A DNA stretch of 45,557 nt from an uncultured Lachnospiraceae bacterium (GCA_900315495.1 OMZJ01000019.1:1-45557); one strand, 5' to 3'; positions 33,640 through 42,707 are shown, counted from the first letter of the stretch. Numbers and translations are program-made. The notes: generated by a model from the letters alone, not told the origin.

Positions 33640-34044
33640 CGGGGCCTTTCCGCGTTCCTGGCTTTCGCCGTTATTTGAATGATTTGATTTGTTCTGGTGT
33701 TTCGGATCTTTCTGATTTTTTCCATTTTTCTGACTGCTCTGTGAAAACGTTGCCCTCGCCTCCTTCTATCTCTCTTTCTATCTCATTGTTGAAATCGTCT
33801 GCTTCAAACCATCCGGCCGCGAAACAATGCTTCTGCCCGCTCAGTCGTGAACGACAGAACGCATTCCACACCGACAGGCAGCGGCATCGGGGCACGCTCC
33901 TCCCCCCCGGCGCAAAGACCCGCAGACCCGGCCGGACCGCAGGCCTCACCGGCTGGCAATGGAAAAATCAACGTGCCTCTTTTCGCACAAAAAAAGGCAG
34001 TCTCTGTCTTTTCACAGAACTGCCCCCTTGCAATCCACTCTCAC
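33640..34044. other. Interval upstream of the phosphodiesterase gene
   Basis: It holds the terminator of the HAD gene (33989-34024) and an orphan strong Shine-Dalgarno AAGGAGG on the minus strand (33759-33765). No convincing promoter was seen. A 92-codon frame (33671-33949) with acidic, plausible-looking C-terminal residues overlaps this site but lacks a suitable start. Confidence 0.4.
33989..34024 (-). terminator. Terminator after the HAD phosphatase gene
   Basis: On the minus strand the arms GGCAGT/ACTGCC with an inner CTGT/ACAG pairing are followed by seven T residues. It lies about 20 bases past the stop codon. Confidence 0.85.
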
Positions 34045-34872
34045 TCAGAACCGAACCGGTCCGTCCGTCTGCCGCGCATGCTCCCATTCCTCCAGAAGCT
34101 CACGGACATTCGTATAAACAGCTGATGCGTGATAGGAAGAGTGCTTCTCCTCCTCTCTGGTCGCCTCGCCGGTCAGCACCAGGGCAGTATCGACACCCGC
34201 ATTGACACCGCACAGAATATCTGTGTACATCCGGTCGCCGATCACCAGTGTCTCTTCCCCGGTAAATCCGGTCTGCCGCATCGCCTCAACCACCATCCCG
34301 GGATCCGGCTTCCCGATAAAGAAAGGCCGGCGCCGGACCGCATTCTCCAGCATCTGGCAGATGGAACCGCAGTCCGGTATGAAGCCGAACTCGATCGGAC
34401 AAACCAGATCCGGATTGGTCGCCAGATAGTCAACCTTCCGCGTCAACAGCACACGGCAGCACTCCACCAGTTTTTCATAGGTCAGCTCGCTGTCATAGCC
34501 GATCAGCACACAGTCAATCTGCTCGCTCCCGCTGTCCGTCGTCACCGAGATGCCCGCATCCCGCAGTTCTTTCTCCAGCGAAGCGGTTCCCATCAAATAG
34601 ATCTGCCGGCCGGCGTATTTCTGCCGCAGAAACTGTACCGTCATATAGGAAGCGGTGATGAAATTTTTCTCCGCCGTGGGAATTCCCCACCGATCAAATT
34701 TCCGGACGTAGTCCCGGATGCTTTTCGTGGAATTGTTGGTGATAAAGATGTACTCACCGCCGCACGCATGAATCTGCTGCAGAAGCTCCTCTGTACCGTC
34801 GATCAGATGGGTCCCGTTTGCGATGGTTCCATCGATGTCAAACAGAAACAGCTTTTTTTTCTGCAGATTCAT
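34045..34872 (-). CDS. HAD-IIA family phosphatase, NagD-like
   Basis: Cytosolic phosphatase of the haloacid dehalogenase superfamily with a type IIA cap; NagD relatives act on sugar phosphates and nucleotides or proofread side products. The 275 residues carry the four motifs: FLFDIDGTI (Asp12 nucleophile, Asp14), FITNNST, FFIGKPDPGM (motif III lysine) and VIGDRMYTDILCG. GGAGG precedes the ATG. The 50-base gap to the Tudor-like gene upstream suggests an operon. The substrate is unknown. Confidence 0.93.
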   Translation of the reverse strand: MNLQKKKLFLFDIDGTIANGTHLIDGTEELLQQIHACGGEYIFITNNSTKSIRDYVRKFDRWGIPTAEKNFITASYMTVQFLRQKYAGRQIYLMGTASLEKELRDAGISVTTDSGSEQIDCVLIGYDSELTYEKLVECCRVLLTRKVDYLATNPDLVCPIEFGFIPDCGSICQMLENAVRRRPFFIGKPDPGMVVEAMRQTGFTGEETLVIGDRMYTDILCGVNAGVDTALVLTGEATREEEKHSSYHASAVYTNVRELLEEWEHARQTDGPVRF

Positions 34873-34922
34873 GAATCAGTGCCTCCGTAAGCGATGCCTC
34901 CGCAAATAGCTGTGCAGAACCG

Positions 34923-35291
34923 TTACAGGCTTTTGCGCAGCTTTGCGGCCTCCAGCGCAGCCTTCTCTTCCCTGGCCGCCTTGGCCTCCGCATTCTTCTT
35001 TTTGACGGCAGCCGCCTCGTTTCTCTGCTCGCGGCGCTCATTGTCCTCCGCCTCGAACTGCTCGTGACGCTCCTGTCTGGCAGTGTCCGCCGCCTTCTGC
35101 ACTGCTCCGGCCGCCTCTTCCGCCTTCTGCTGAAGTGCGGCATCTTCATATTTCAGAAAAGAAACGAATGCCTGCGGATAGAGGAATTTTTTCGTCAGGC
35201 CATTGCTGAACTGAACCGTGACATGTCTGTCATCCTGTCCGGTGATTTCGCCTTCGCCAAATTTCGTGTGAACGACTTTTTCCCCTGCCAT
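34923..35291 (-). CDS. Small protein with Tudor-like start and charged coiled coil
   Basis: I do not recognise a named family. The 122 residues begin with a compact beta-rich segment (MAGEKVVHTKFGEGEITG, then HVTVQFSNGLTKKFLYPQAF) that resembles the small Tudor/SH3-like barrels at the C-terminus of PcrA/UvrD helicases and in CarD-type proteins, where such folds bind RNA polymerase. Residues 50-122 are a highly charged Ala/Glu/Lys/Arg helix, very likely a coiled coil. GGGAGGAG precedes the ATG. A strong promoter (35407-35436) drives it, and the HAD gene follows. The link to RNA polymerase is speculation by analogy. Confidence 0.75.
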   Translation of the reverse strand: MAGEKVVHTKFGEGEITGQDDRHVTVQFSNGLTKKFLYPQAFVSFLKYEDAALQQKAEEAAGAVQKAADTARQERHEQFEAEDNERREQRNEAAAVKKKNAEAKAAREEKAALEAAKLRKSL

Positions 35292-35621
35292 AGCATTCTC
35301 CTCCCGCACAGAAATGCTGTGCATTCTGATGGATGATTCCGGCTCATCCTCACGCGCCCGGCAGCACTCTGGGCTGCGGGTGTACCGATTGGAATATCTG
35401 TGCAATATTATAACATTGCCGCAGGATTCTTGTAAAGTTCCGGTTATTTCTGTCTACCTGATCCCGGTGATTGCACCTGCCCGCTCCTGTCATTGCCGCC
35501 CGGCCGATTCACCCTCCCAAAAAACAACCGGGATATCAATCCGTCGGGGCAGCCGGACAGGAACAACGTACGCTCTGCCGCAGAAAGGTACAGACCGTCA
35601 GACGCAGAATGGTGCAAATCA
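35292..35621. other. Interval between the Tudor-like gene and rfbC
   Basis: It holds the promoter of the Tudor-like gene (35407-35436). The 185 bases from there to rfbC show no terminator or other recognisable element. Confidence 0.4.
35407..35436 (-). promoter_or_regulatory. Promoter of the Tudor-like/HAD genes
   Basis: On the minus strand the -35 TTTACA (35431-35436), an 18-base spacer ending TGT and a perfect -10 TATAAT (35407-35412) give an extended -10 promoter starting near 35400. Confidence 0.75.
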
Positions 35622-36233
35622 TCAGAGATTCGTAAAGTGGAATGTATCTTTCAGGCCCTTCCAGCTCTGATCTCTTGTATTGATATTCAGCTTCGTTCCG
35701 TCTTCCAGCGTATAACCCTCGCTGGATGCGGAACCGCTGTAGGAACCCTTCAGCTCCGGCCAGACGATGCCGATCTCCGGATCATTCCAGGCAAGGCCGC
35801 CCTCATCTCCCGGGTGATAGAAATCCGTCACTTTGTAGCAGAATTCCGCCACATCGCTCAGAACCATAAAGCCGTGCGCAAATCCAGGAGAAATATAAAA
35901 CTGCTTCTTGTTCTCCTCCGTTAGTTCCACGCCAAACCACTTTCCGTAGCTTGCGCTCCCGGTGCGAAGGTCTACCGCCACATCAAACACCCGGCCGCGG
36001 ATCACGCGGACCAGTTTTCCCTGCGGGTATTGCTTCTGGAAATGCAGGCCGCGGAGAACCCCCTTCGTCGACATGCTCTGATTGTCCTGCACAAAAACCA
36101 TGTCCAGCCCCGCCTCATGGCAGTCCCGCTGGTTATAGGTTTCCATGAAATATCCTCTCTCGTCTCCGTGTACCGTCGGCTCAATGATATACAGACCTTC
36201 GATCGGTGCCTTTGTTACCTTAATCTGTCCCAT
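35622..36233 (-). CDS. rfbC: dTDP-4-dehydrorhamnose 3,5-epimerase
   Basis: Third enzyme of dTDP-L-rhamnose synthesis (RmlC), supplying rhamnose for wall or surface polysaccharide; cytosolic. The 203 residues show the cupin fold motifs: EPTVHGDERGYFMETYN, STKGVLRGLHFQ with catalytic His64, VFDVAVDLRTGSASYGKW, and FYISPGFAHGFMVLSD. AAGGAG stands before the ATG. It lies 32 bases after rfbD on the same strand; rfbA and rfbB are not in the window. Confidence 0.96.
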   Translation of the reverse strand: MGQIKVTKAPIEGLYIIEPTVHGDERGYFMETYNQRDCHEAGLDMVFVQDNQSMSTKGVLRGLHFQKQYPQGKLVRVIRGRVFDVAVDLRTGSASYGKWFGVELTEENKKQFYISPGFAHGFMVLSDVAEFCYKVTDFYHPGDEGGLAWNDPEIGIVWPELKGSYSGSASSEGYTLEDGTKLNINTRDQSWKGLKDTFHFTNL

Positions 36234-36265
36234 TTCATTCTCCTTCTCTGACAGCTTCTGCCCGT

Positions 36266-37192
36266 TTAATAAACGCCCTCATTCTTCAGAACCTTCAGAT
36301 ACCTTGCCAGGGCATCCTTCCAGTCGGGAAGCGGCGTGAATCCGTTTTTCACAATCTTGCTGCGGTCCAGCCGGGAGTTGAACGGCCGTGCCGCCTTCGA
36401 CAGCCCGTACTCCTGCGTGGTCACCGGTGTAACCTTTGTGGACAGCCCCGCCTGCCGGTAAATTTCCTTCGTGAAATCATACCAGGAGATATAGCCGCCC
36501 TCATTTGTCACATGATAATATCCGTAGCGATCCGTGCCGATCATATCCACCAGAAGCCGGGACAGGTCCAGCGTATAGGTCGGCGTGCCGATCTGGTCAT
36601 TGACCACCCGCACTTCGTCGTGGGTCTGGCCGACCCGGAGCATGGTCCGGATAAAGTTCTTTCCATTGACGCCGAACACCCAGGCAATGCGGACAATGAA
36701 ATACTTCTTCAGAAGCTCCGAAACCGCCAGCTCGCCCTCCAGCTTGCTCTTGCCGTATACGTTCAGCGGTGCATAATCCTTGCAGTCGGGATCCCAGGGC
36801 GTCGTTCCCTGTCCGTTGAAAACGTAATCGGTGCTGATATACACCATCTTTGCGCCAATCTGCGCTGCCGCCTCAGCGATATTGCGCGTCCCACCGGCAT
36901 TGATGGCAAAGACCTTTGCCTGCTTGTCCGCATCCTCTGCAAGATCCACCGCAGTCCAGGCCGCACAGTGAACGATCACATCCGGATCAGTTTCTTTCAG
37001 CACCCTCATCACATCTGCCGCATTCGTGATGTCAAGCTGCACATAGGGCATCTTCGCCACCGGCGCATTCTCCTCCGGATGCGGATAAGCTGCCAGAATA
37101 TCACTGCCGACCGCTTCCATACCGCGGCCCGCCAGTTCATTCATCACATCATGGCCAAGCTGGCCGCCGACTCCTGTCACAAATACCTTCAC
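36266..37192 (-). CDS. rfbD: dTDP-4-dehydrorhamnose reductase
   Basis: Last enzyme of dTDP-L-rhamnose synthesis (RmlD): NAD(P)H reduction of the 4-keto sugar. The 308-residue short-chain dehydrogenase has the nucleotide-binding KVFVTGVGGQLG, VHCAAWTAVDLAE, the YGKSKLEGE catalytic Tyr-Lys motif, VNDQIGTPTYT, and the terminal FTPLPDWKDALARYL. I prefer the GTG start at 37192, nine bases after GGGGAGG; a TTG at 37201 directly abuts this site and is less likely. It forms a pair with rfbC and follows the S9 peptidase gene on the same strand. Confidence 0.95.
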   Translation of the reverse strand: MKVFVTGVGGQLGHDVMNELAGRGMEAVGSDILAAYPHPEENAPVAKMPYVQLDITNAADVMRVLKETDPDVIVHCAAWTAVDLAEDADKQAKVFAINAGGTRNIAEAAAQIGAKMVYISTDYVFNGQGTTPWDPDCKDYAPLNVYGKSKLEGELAVSELLKKYFIVRIAWVFGVNGKNFIRTMLRVGQTHDEVRVVNDQIGTPTYTLDLSRLLVDMIGTDRYGYYHVTNEGGYISWYDFTKEIYRQAGLSTKVTPVTTQEYGLSKAARPFNSRLDRSKIVKNGFTPLPDWKDALARYLKVLKNEGVY

Positions 37193-37353
37193 AGTTTTCA
37201 ACCTCCCCTCCCGGAAACATTCCTGCAGAATGCTCCGGGCAATCGCAAGACTTCTGTCTGTCAGCAGCGCAGCCGCTGATCAGACCCGTTATGATTTCAT
37301 CCGTCTGTCAGGCATTCCAATGCCGGTCAGAGCCGGCCGTGTATTGATCTGTC

Positions 37354-39345
37354 TCATCCATTCAGATGCCGTTCAAACCAGTCATGGATTTCCTTCAGCC
37401 TGCGGATCCTGGCCTCCGGCTTTCCGCTTCTCGACAGCTCGTGATTCTCTCCGTGGAATATGACCATCCGCGCGTCCACGCCCTTTTCCCGGAGTGCCGT
37501 GTAAAACTGGATTCCCTCCGAAACCGGGCAGCGGTGATCCTCATCACTGTGCAGAACCAATGTCGGCGTCTCGGCCGCAGCGATGTATTTCAGCGGACTG
37601 TGCCGCCACATCTGTTCGATTCCCTCCGCGGTCGTGAACTTCGCGTCATTCTGGTCTTCGGCAAACATCGGCCCAATATCGGAGATGCCGTACATGCTCA
37701 CCCAGTTGGAGATGGACCGCTGGGTTGCCGCAGCCGCAAACCGGTTCGTATGGGTCACAACCCAGTTCGTCATGAAACCGCCGTAGCTTCCGCCGGTCAC
37801 GCACAGTCTGCCCGGATCAATCGCAGGGAACTTCCGGATCACTTCGTCCGTAAAGTCCATGAGATTGCGGTAGTCGGTGGTTCCGTACCGGTCCGCCATC
37901 GCCGCAAAGGCATTGCCCCTGCCATCGCCGCCATAGGGATTGCAGTACAGCACGAAATATCCCTCCGACGCCCAGACCTGCATCTCATGGAAATACACTT
38001 CGCCGTAGGCGCACTTCGGCCCGCCGTGAATGTCCAGAATCGCGGGATATTTCTGGTCCGGCTGAAAATCCTTCGGATAAAGGACCCACCCGTCAATGTC
38101 CAGGCCCTCACTCTGCACCGTCACCCTGTGCGGTGCGGCCACGTACGTATCCTGCAGCAGTTTTTCGTTCACATGCGTGATCTGACGGAATCCGGCTCCG
38201 CTCTCCCAGGAATAGATTTCCTCCGGGAGCATCTGATACAGCGCCGACAGGAGAAATCTGCCATTTTTCACATCAAATCCGCTGATGCTGCCCTCCCGCT
38301 GGATGACCGTCTCCACACTGCCATCTGGTGCAGCCCGGAAAATCTCCGTGTGATTCCGGACTGTCGAGGCAAAATATACGCCCGAACGGTCCCCATGCAC
38401 CACCGCTTCCTCGTGCAGCGACACGTCGGTCAGCACCTCATTGGATGTCCCGAGATCCGGATCGGCGATTTCCACCGCCTGATCCTCCGCAAAATCATAC
38501 CGGAAGATCTTCGGATTCTCATTGACGCCGTACCGCTTCCCGTCCGACGCCGCAAAGAGAAGCTCCGGTCCCGCAAAGCATATAAAATGAAAATACATCT
38601 CCGGAACCGCCAGCTGCCTGGTCTCCCGATCCTCCAGCCAGGTCTGCCAGAGCCTCTCCCGCATGGTTCTCCGTCCGCAGATTTTCTCCCCGACATAGAT
38701 GACAGTCTTTCCATCCGTATCATACCCGCTCACGTCGATCTCCGGATCCGTGAGGCGTTCCGCCGTTTTCTCCGCGGCATTCCACCGGTAAAGCGCCGTT
38801 CTTTTTCCGCTGATCAGTCCGACACCGTTTGCACACCACGGGCTTTCGTCGCAGACAGCGGCCACCGCGTCCTCTTTTCTTTGCGCTTCCAGGAAGTGTT
38901 TTCTCTCCTCTTCCGGCCAGGTTATGTAATCTGCCATGTGCAGATCCAGCCCTCCGGAGAACAGATACTGGTTCCCGGAAAGTCTGCGCCCGGAAGTGGC
39001 GTCGAAGGGAACCTCAAACGCCAGCTGCGCCTCGCCGCCTTCTGTCGAAAGCCGGTAAATGGCAGTAAATGGCTCGCCGTATTTCCGCCTCTTCTTCTCT
39101 TCCTCTGTGCGATCCGCTGCAAACAGCAGCGTCTCATCGTCCTCCCAGAGGAAGAACCGCACATCGCCTGCCCAGGTCAGGCGGACAACCTGTTCGCCGC
39201 GGATCAGACAGAGATCCCGCCGGTAATCCTTTTTTTCCCGGTCTCCGACGGCGCAGATCGCCGCCGCCTGCCGGCCGGACGGACTCCACTGCAGCGAATA
39301 AAAAGAGCTGTAGTCGTACAGCAGCTCTGGTGTCACACACTTCAT
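37354..39345 (-). CDS. S9 family peptidase (prolyl oligopeptidase type)
   Basis: Serine peptidase, probably acting on short peptides in the cytosol, as no signal peptide is seen. The 663-residue protein has an N-terminal beta-propeller-like region (to about residue 410) and a C-terminal alpha/beta-hydrolase domain: LDIHGGPKCAYGE, NPYGGDGRGN, the nucleophile Ser520 in TGGSYGGFMTNW, the likely Asp603 in HSDEDHRCP and the likely His635 in FHGENHELSRSG. This C-terminal pattern fits acylaminoacyl-peptidase-like members. I chose the ATG at 39345 because AAGGGGAG precedes it. The neighbours give no clear pathway. Confidence 0.93.
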   Translation of the reverse strand: MKCVTPELLYDYSSFYSLQWSPSGRQAAAICAVGDREKKDYRRDLCLIRGEQVVRLTWAGDVRFFLWEDDETLLFAADRTEEEKKRRKYGEPFTAIYRLSTEGGEAQLAFEVPFDATSGRRLSGNQYLFSGGLDLHMADYITWPEEERKHFLEAQRKEDAVAAVCDESPWCANGVGLISGKRTALYRWNAAEKTAERLTDPEIDVSGYDTDGKTVIYVGEKICGRRTMRERLWQTWLEDRETRQLAVPEMYFHFICFAGPELLFAASDGKRYGVNENPKIFRYDFAEDQAVEIADPDLGTSNEVLTDVSLHEEAVVHGDRSGVYFASTVRNHTEIFRAAPDGSVETVIQREGSISGFDVKNGRFLLSALYQMLPEEIYSWESGAGFRQITHVNEKLLQDTYVAAPHRVTVQSEGLDIDGWVLYPKDFQPDQKYPAILDIHGGPKCAYGEVYFHEMQVWASEGYFVLYCNPYGGDGRGNAFAAMADRYGTTDYRNLMDFTDEVIRKFPAIDPGRLCVTGGSYGGFMTNWVVTHTNRFAAAATQRSISNWVSMYGISDIGPMFAEDQNDAKFTTAEGIEQMWRHSPLKYIAAAETPTLVLHSDEDHRCPVSEGIQFYTALREKGVDARMVIFHGENHELSRSGKPEARIRRLKEIHDWFERHLNG

Positions 39346-39530
39346 GATTCTCCCCTTCGACGTCTGCCTCTGCCCGATTCGAGCTTCCGCTTTCCGCCTG
39401 GTCATCTAAGCCTGATCCGGCTGATGCCTCCGGATACAGATCTATTGCAGGGCTGCTCCGGATTTTTTCTTTGCATCCGGCTTTGTCTCTCCTGATCCGA
39501 ACTGTACTGCAGGCAGCAGACATTCCGGCT

Positions 39531-40442
39531 TCACCCCGTCATCGACATCCCGCCGGACGGCATGTCGAGAATGGCCCGTCCCTGCAGCCAGATATCGGCC
39601 TTGAAACGGCAGCCGACTTTCGGCGTGCCGAGCAGTTCCTCAGACGAAATGGCAAGCCGCATCGGAATCTGATTGCTCACAACTTCCAGAATGTTGATTT
39701 TTTCTCCGGTCAGCGGATTGGTATTCTCAGACACGGAAGAAATATATCCCATCACCGTATACTGGTCGCATTCCACGCCGCCCGGCAGGATGAACGTTTC
39801 AATAACGGAATAGATATCATTCTTCTCGATCCTGCGGCTGACACTGGAGTAGGTATTCATGTCATCGTAGGTCAGCTCATCCATCGCATCCTGATCCCCG
39901 TTCATCGCCGCGCTCATCAGTTTTTCCGAGCGAAGCTCTTCCTTTTCCTGAATCCGGATCTGATCTTCCGTCTTATGCACCGGCAGCAGTACCTTTCCAT
40001 TCACAGCCAGTCCGGAAAGGCACACTCCGTTGACTCCCGGCGTCATGCCGGTCAGAGATTCCCTCCTGCGGTACTCCATGAAGTTCAGAAGGGAAAAAAT
40101 CAGATTCATGCCCAGATGATAGTCATCGCAGACACCGCTCCACGCGTCTTTCTCGGTCTGTTTTTCGATGTCGCATTCCGCCAGCGTCGAACACACATGG
40201 CTGTCAATATAGGGATAATAGTACTCTGTCTCAAAGGCACCGCTGGAATCGACGGTGCCATAAACGCCGATTCCCGTATCGCTGCCTGTCTCGCGGATAC
40301 AGAGTCTCGAATACTCGCCGTCGTTTTTCCCCGGGAGAATCATCTCCCGGTCCGGGGAAGCGGTAATGCTGCCCAGAAGTTCCTTCAGCTGCTTCTGATC
40401 TCTGATATAGGAAAATCCGACGGATGACAGATATCGGTTCAT
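39531..40442 (-). CDS. DUF3881-type protein of unknown function
   Basis: The 303-residue protein starts MNRYLSSVGFSYIRDQKQLKELL, which matches the pattern I remember for DUF3881, a Lachnospiraceae/Clostridia-limited family without known role. No signal peptide or membrane helix is seen. A hydrophilic stretch at residues 160-200 (EDQIRIQEKEELRSEK) probably forms a helix. The C-terminal part (YTVMGYISSVSENTNPLTGEK) looks like a beta-rich domain. AAGGAGGTG precedes the ATG. It follows serS after 39 bases and is probably co-transcribed with it. Confidence 0.7.
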   Translation of the reverse strand: MNRYLSSVGFSYIRDQKQLKELLGSITASPDREMILPGKNDGEYSRLCIRETGSDTGIGVYGTVDSSGAFETEYYYPYIDSHVCSTLAECDIEKQTEKDAWSGVCDDYHLGMNLIFSLLNFMEYRRRESLTGMTPGVNGVCLSGLAVNGKVLLPVHKTEDQIRIQEKEELRSEKLMSAAMNGDQDAMDELTYDDMNTYSSVSRRIEKNDIYSVIETFILPGGVECDQYTVMGYISSVSENTNPLTGEKINILEVVSNQIPMRLAISSEELLGTPKVGCRFKADIWLQGRAILDMPSGGMSMTG

Positions 40443-40481
40443 AGCACCTCCTTCCGGGTTGACTGCAGAACGCAGTGCTGT

Positions 40482-41771
40482 TTATTTTGTCTTCTCGAGG
40501 ACGGACTTTCCGCCCATGTACGGGCGAAGCACCTCCGGGATTCTCACGGTGCCGTCTGCCTGCAGATTGTTCTCAACCAGAGCAATCAGCATACGCGGCG
40601 GAGCAACCACCGTGTTGTTCAGCGTATGTGCGAGATAGTTCTTTCCGTCCGCGCCCTTGATGCGGATGCCAAGTCTTCTTGCCTGTGCATCGCCCAGGTT
40701 AGAGCAGCTTCCGACCTCAAAATACTTCTTCTGTCTCGGCGACCACGCCTCCACATCGCAGGATTTTACCTTCAGGTCAGCGAGATCTCCGGAGCAGCAC
40801 TCCAGTGTACGGACCGGCACATCCATGGAGCGGAACAGCTCAACTGTGTATTTCCATAAACGATTATACCAGATCATGCTGTCTTCCGGCTTGCAGATCA
40901 CGATCATCTCCTGCTTTTCGAACTGATGGATCCGGTACAGCCCTCTCTCTTCAATTCCATGGGCTCCCTTTTCCTTGCGGAAGCACGGAGAATAGCTGGT
41001 CAGCGTATAGGGAAGCTTTTCCTCCGGGTTCACCGTTTCCTTGAACTTGCCGATCATGGAATGTTCCGAGGTACCGATGAGATAAAGGTCTTCCCCTTCG
41101 ATCTTGTACATCATCGCGTCCATCTCATCAAAGCTCATGACGCCGTCCACAACGCTGCGGCGGATCATATAAGGCGGGATGACGTAGGTGAATCCCTTGT
41201 CAATCATGAAGTCTCTGGCATAAGTGAGAACCGCGGAGTGCAGGCGCGCAACATCACCCATCAGATAGTAGAATCCGTTTCCCGCCACTCTTCTGGCTGC
41301 ATCCAGATCGACGCCGCCGAGGCTTTCCAGAATGTCCAGGTGATAGGGAATCTCATAGTCGGGAACGACCGGCTCGCCGAAGCGCTCGAGCTCTACATTC
41401 TCGGAATCATCCTTTCCGATCGGAACCGAGGGATCGATGATGTTGGGGATGACCAGCATAATTTCGCGGATTCTCTCCTCGACCTTGCGCTCTTCCTCCG
41501 TCAGCTCGTTCACCCGGTTCGCATTGGCAGTCACCTGCGCCTTGATCTTCTCGGCTTCCTCTTTCCGGCCGTTCTTCATCAGCCCGCCGATTTCTTTGGA
41601 GAGCTTGTTTCTGCTGGCGCGGAGGGACTCCACCTCACCCTTGATCTCGCGGTTTTTCTTGTCCAGCTCAATGACTTCGTCTACCAGCGGAAGCTTCTGG
41701 TCCTGAAACTTGTTTCTGATATTCTGTTTTACAATCTCCGGATTCTCTCTCAGAAATTTTATGTCAAGCAT
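40482..41771 (-). CDS. serS: Seryl-tRNA synthetase
   Basis: Charges tRNA-Ser (and tRNA-Sec) with serine in the cytosol. The 429 residues are a normal length. The N-terminal part (about residues 25-105) is the antiparallel coiled-coil tRNA-binding arm. The class II catalytic core shows motif 2 (YSPCFRKEKGAHGIEERGL with RIHQFEKQEM), the serine-site FEVGSCSNLGDAQARRL, and motif 3 near the C-terminus (TLNNTVVAPPRMLIALVENN). AAGGCG stands upstream of the ATG. A strong promoter and a leader of about 100 bases precede it; I found no T-box. Confidence 0.97.
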   Translation of the reverse strand: MLDIKFLRENPEIVKQNIRNKFQDQKLPLVDEVIELDKKNREIKGEVESLRASRNKLSKEIGGLMKNGRKEEAEKIKAQVTANANRVNELTEEERKVEERIREIMLVIPNIIDPSVPIGKDDSENVELERFGEPVVPDYEIPYHLDILESLGGVDLDAARRVAGNGFYYLMGDVARLHSAVLTYARDFMIDKGFTYVIPPYMIRRSVVDGVMSFDEMDAMMYKIEGEDLYLIGTSEHSMIGKFKETVNPEEKLPYTLTSYSPCFRKEKGAHGIEERGLYRIHQFEKQEMIVICKPEDSMIWYNRLWKYTVELFRSMDVPVRTLECCSGDLADLKVKSCDVEAWSPRQKKYFEVGSCSNLGDAQARRLGIRIKGADGKNYLAHTLNNTVVAPPRMLIALVENNLQADGTVRIPEVLRPYMGGKSVLEKTK

Positions 41772-41812
41772 TGTTTTTTCGCCTTTCAGATGATTCCTTT
41801 GGATGATTTGGT

Positions 41813-41857
41813 TTCTGCCACATTTCGGCATTCAGCCCGCCGTTTGGCATGGCAGAA
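41813..41857 (-). promoter_or_regulatory. Stem-loop in the serS leader
   Basis: The perfect 8-bp arms TTCTGCCA (41813-41820) and complement (41850-41857) close a loop with inner GGC/GCC pairings. It lies between the promoter and the serS start. It does not carry the T-box hallmark GGGTGG. Confidence 0.45.
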
Positions 41858-41877
41858 TGACATCAAAACGCGGTATT

Positions 41878-41906
41878 ATTATATATGAGACAATTCTTGT
41901 TTTCAA
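41878..41906 (-). promoter_or_regulatory. Promoter of serS
   Basis: On the minus strand the -35 TTGAAA (41901-41906), a 17-base spacer and a perfect -10 TATAAT (41878-41883) predict a start near 41871. Confidence 0.8.
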
Positions 41907-42060
41907 CTTGCGATCTGCGGGTTCTGAACCAGACCGCGTCCCTCTCCGATGAAAGACCTGCCACTGTTTGTTTGATCAATTTCCATCCGGAACTTACCGG
42001 AAGCATCTGCAGGCGTCCGCTGCAATCCTTCCTTCCCGGGAATTTCTTTGGATCATCGGA

Positions 42061-42609
42061 TTATTCCTGATTCCCCACCCTCTTTTCAGGTGTCAGCATA
42101 TCCGAATTCATCGCCATGTTCAGCGCATCCTTTTCTTCATTGCTGAGAATCGCATGCGATTCGCCGTGGATAATCTCTTTCAGATAGCTGTAGCAGCCGT
42201 CCTGCGTATGCATGCTGCTCAGGACAAATCCGCTGTCTTCTCCGTCCAGCAGCGCCAGAGAGAAACTGAGCTTTCCGCTCATGCCGCGCAGCGTGTCATA
42301 TTTGACAATCCCGACTTTTCTGTACGAATCCTTCAGATTCTGCTTCATGCCGGTAATTGCCTCAATGTCGTTTTTGCACTGTGCCTTGACTTTTTTGTTA
42401 TCCTCCACCACCTGTGTCAGAATTTCCTCCAGCGATTTTCCGTCTCTGCCCTGCATAAATTCTTCATAGGAATCTCTCAAAGCATTGAATTTTGAGAACA
42501 GTACCAGCAGCAGTATCAGAATAATCACCAGAAGTACGAACAGGATGCAGATGATATAACCCGCATTTGTACTCAGGAAATTCTGAATTGCATTCCATAC
42601 GCCATTCAT
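42061..42609 (-). CDS. DUF4446 membrane-anchored protein
   Basis: The 182-residue protein has one N-terminal membrane helix (IICILFVLLVIILILLLVLF), a helical soluble region, and the family core KVGIVKYDTLRGMSGKLSFSLALLD then SGFVLSSMHTQDGCYSY and LSNEEKDAL near the end. This matches DUF4446, found next to parA/parB in clostridia; function unknown. The start at 42609 is close after AAAAAGGA, so spacing is tight. It lies 228 bases after parB, and the gap is largely a tandem repeat. A role in chromosome partition or cell division is only suggested by position. Confidence 0.85.
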   Translation of the reverse strand: MNGVWNAIQNFLSTNAGYIICILFVLLVIILILLLVLFSKFNALRDSYEEFMQGRDGKSLEEILTQVVEDNKKVKAQCKNDIEAITGMKQNLKDSYRKVGIVKYDTLRGMSGKLSFSLALLDGEDSGFVLSSMHTQDGCYSYLKEIIHGESHAILSNEEKDALNMAMNSDMLTPEKRVGNQE

Positions 42610-42707
42610 TCCTTTTTACGATATCCTTCCTTTCAAAATTTGTTTGCACCGCACAGGCGGCAAATTCCACCAGTTTGATCCAATCAGATTCGCCGGATTT
42701 CCGGTTC

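Noticed and set aside
33671..33949. 92-codon minus-strand frame upstream of the phosphodiesterase
   Set aside because: Its start region is Arg-rich with no ribosome binding site; only the last 45 codons look natural, so it is mentioned as part of the start-site question rather than as a gene.
41772..41900. T-box riboswitch upstream of serS
   Set aside because: The sequence ACCGCG occurs, but the diagnostic GGGTGG and a following terminator are missing.
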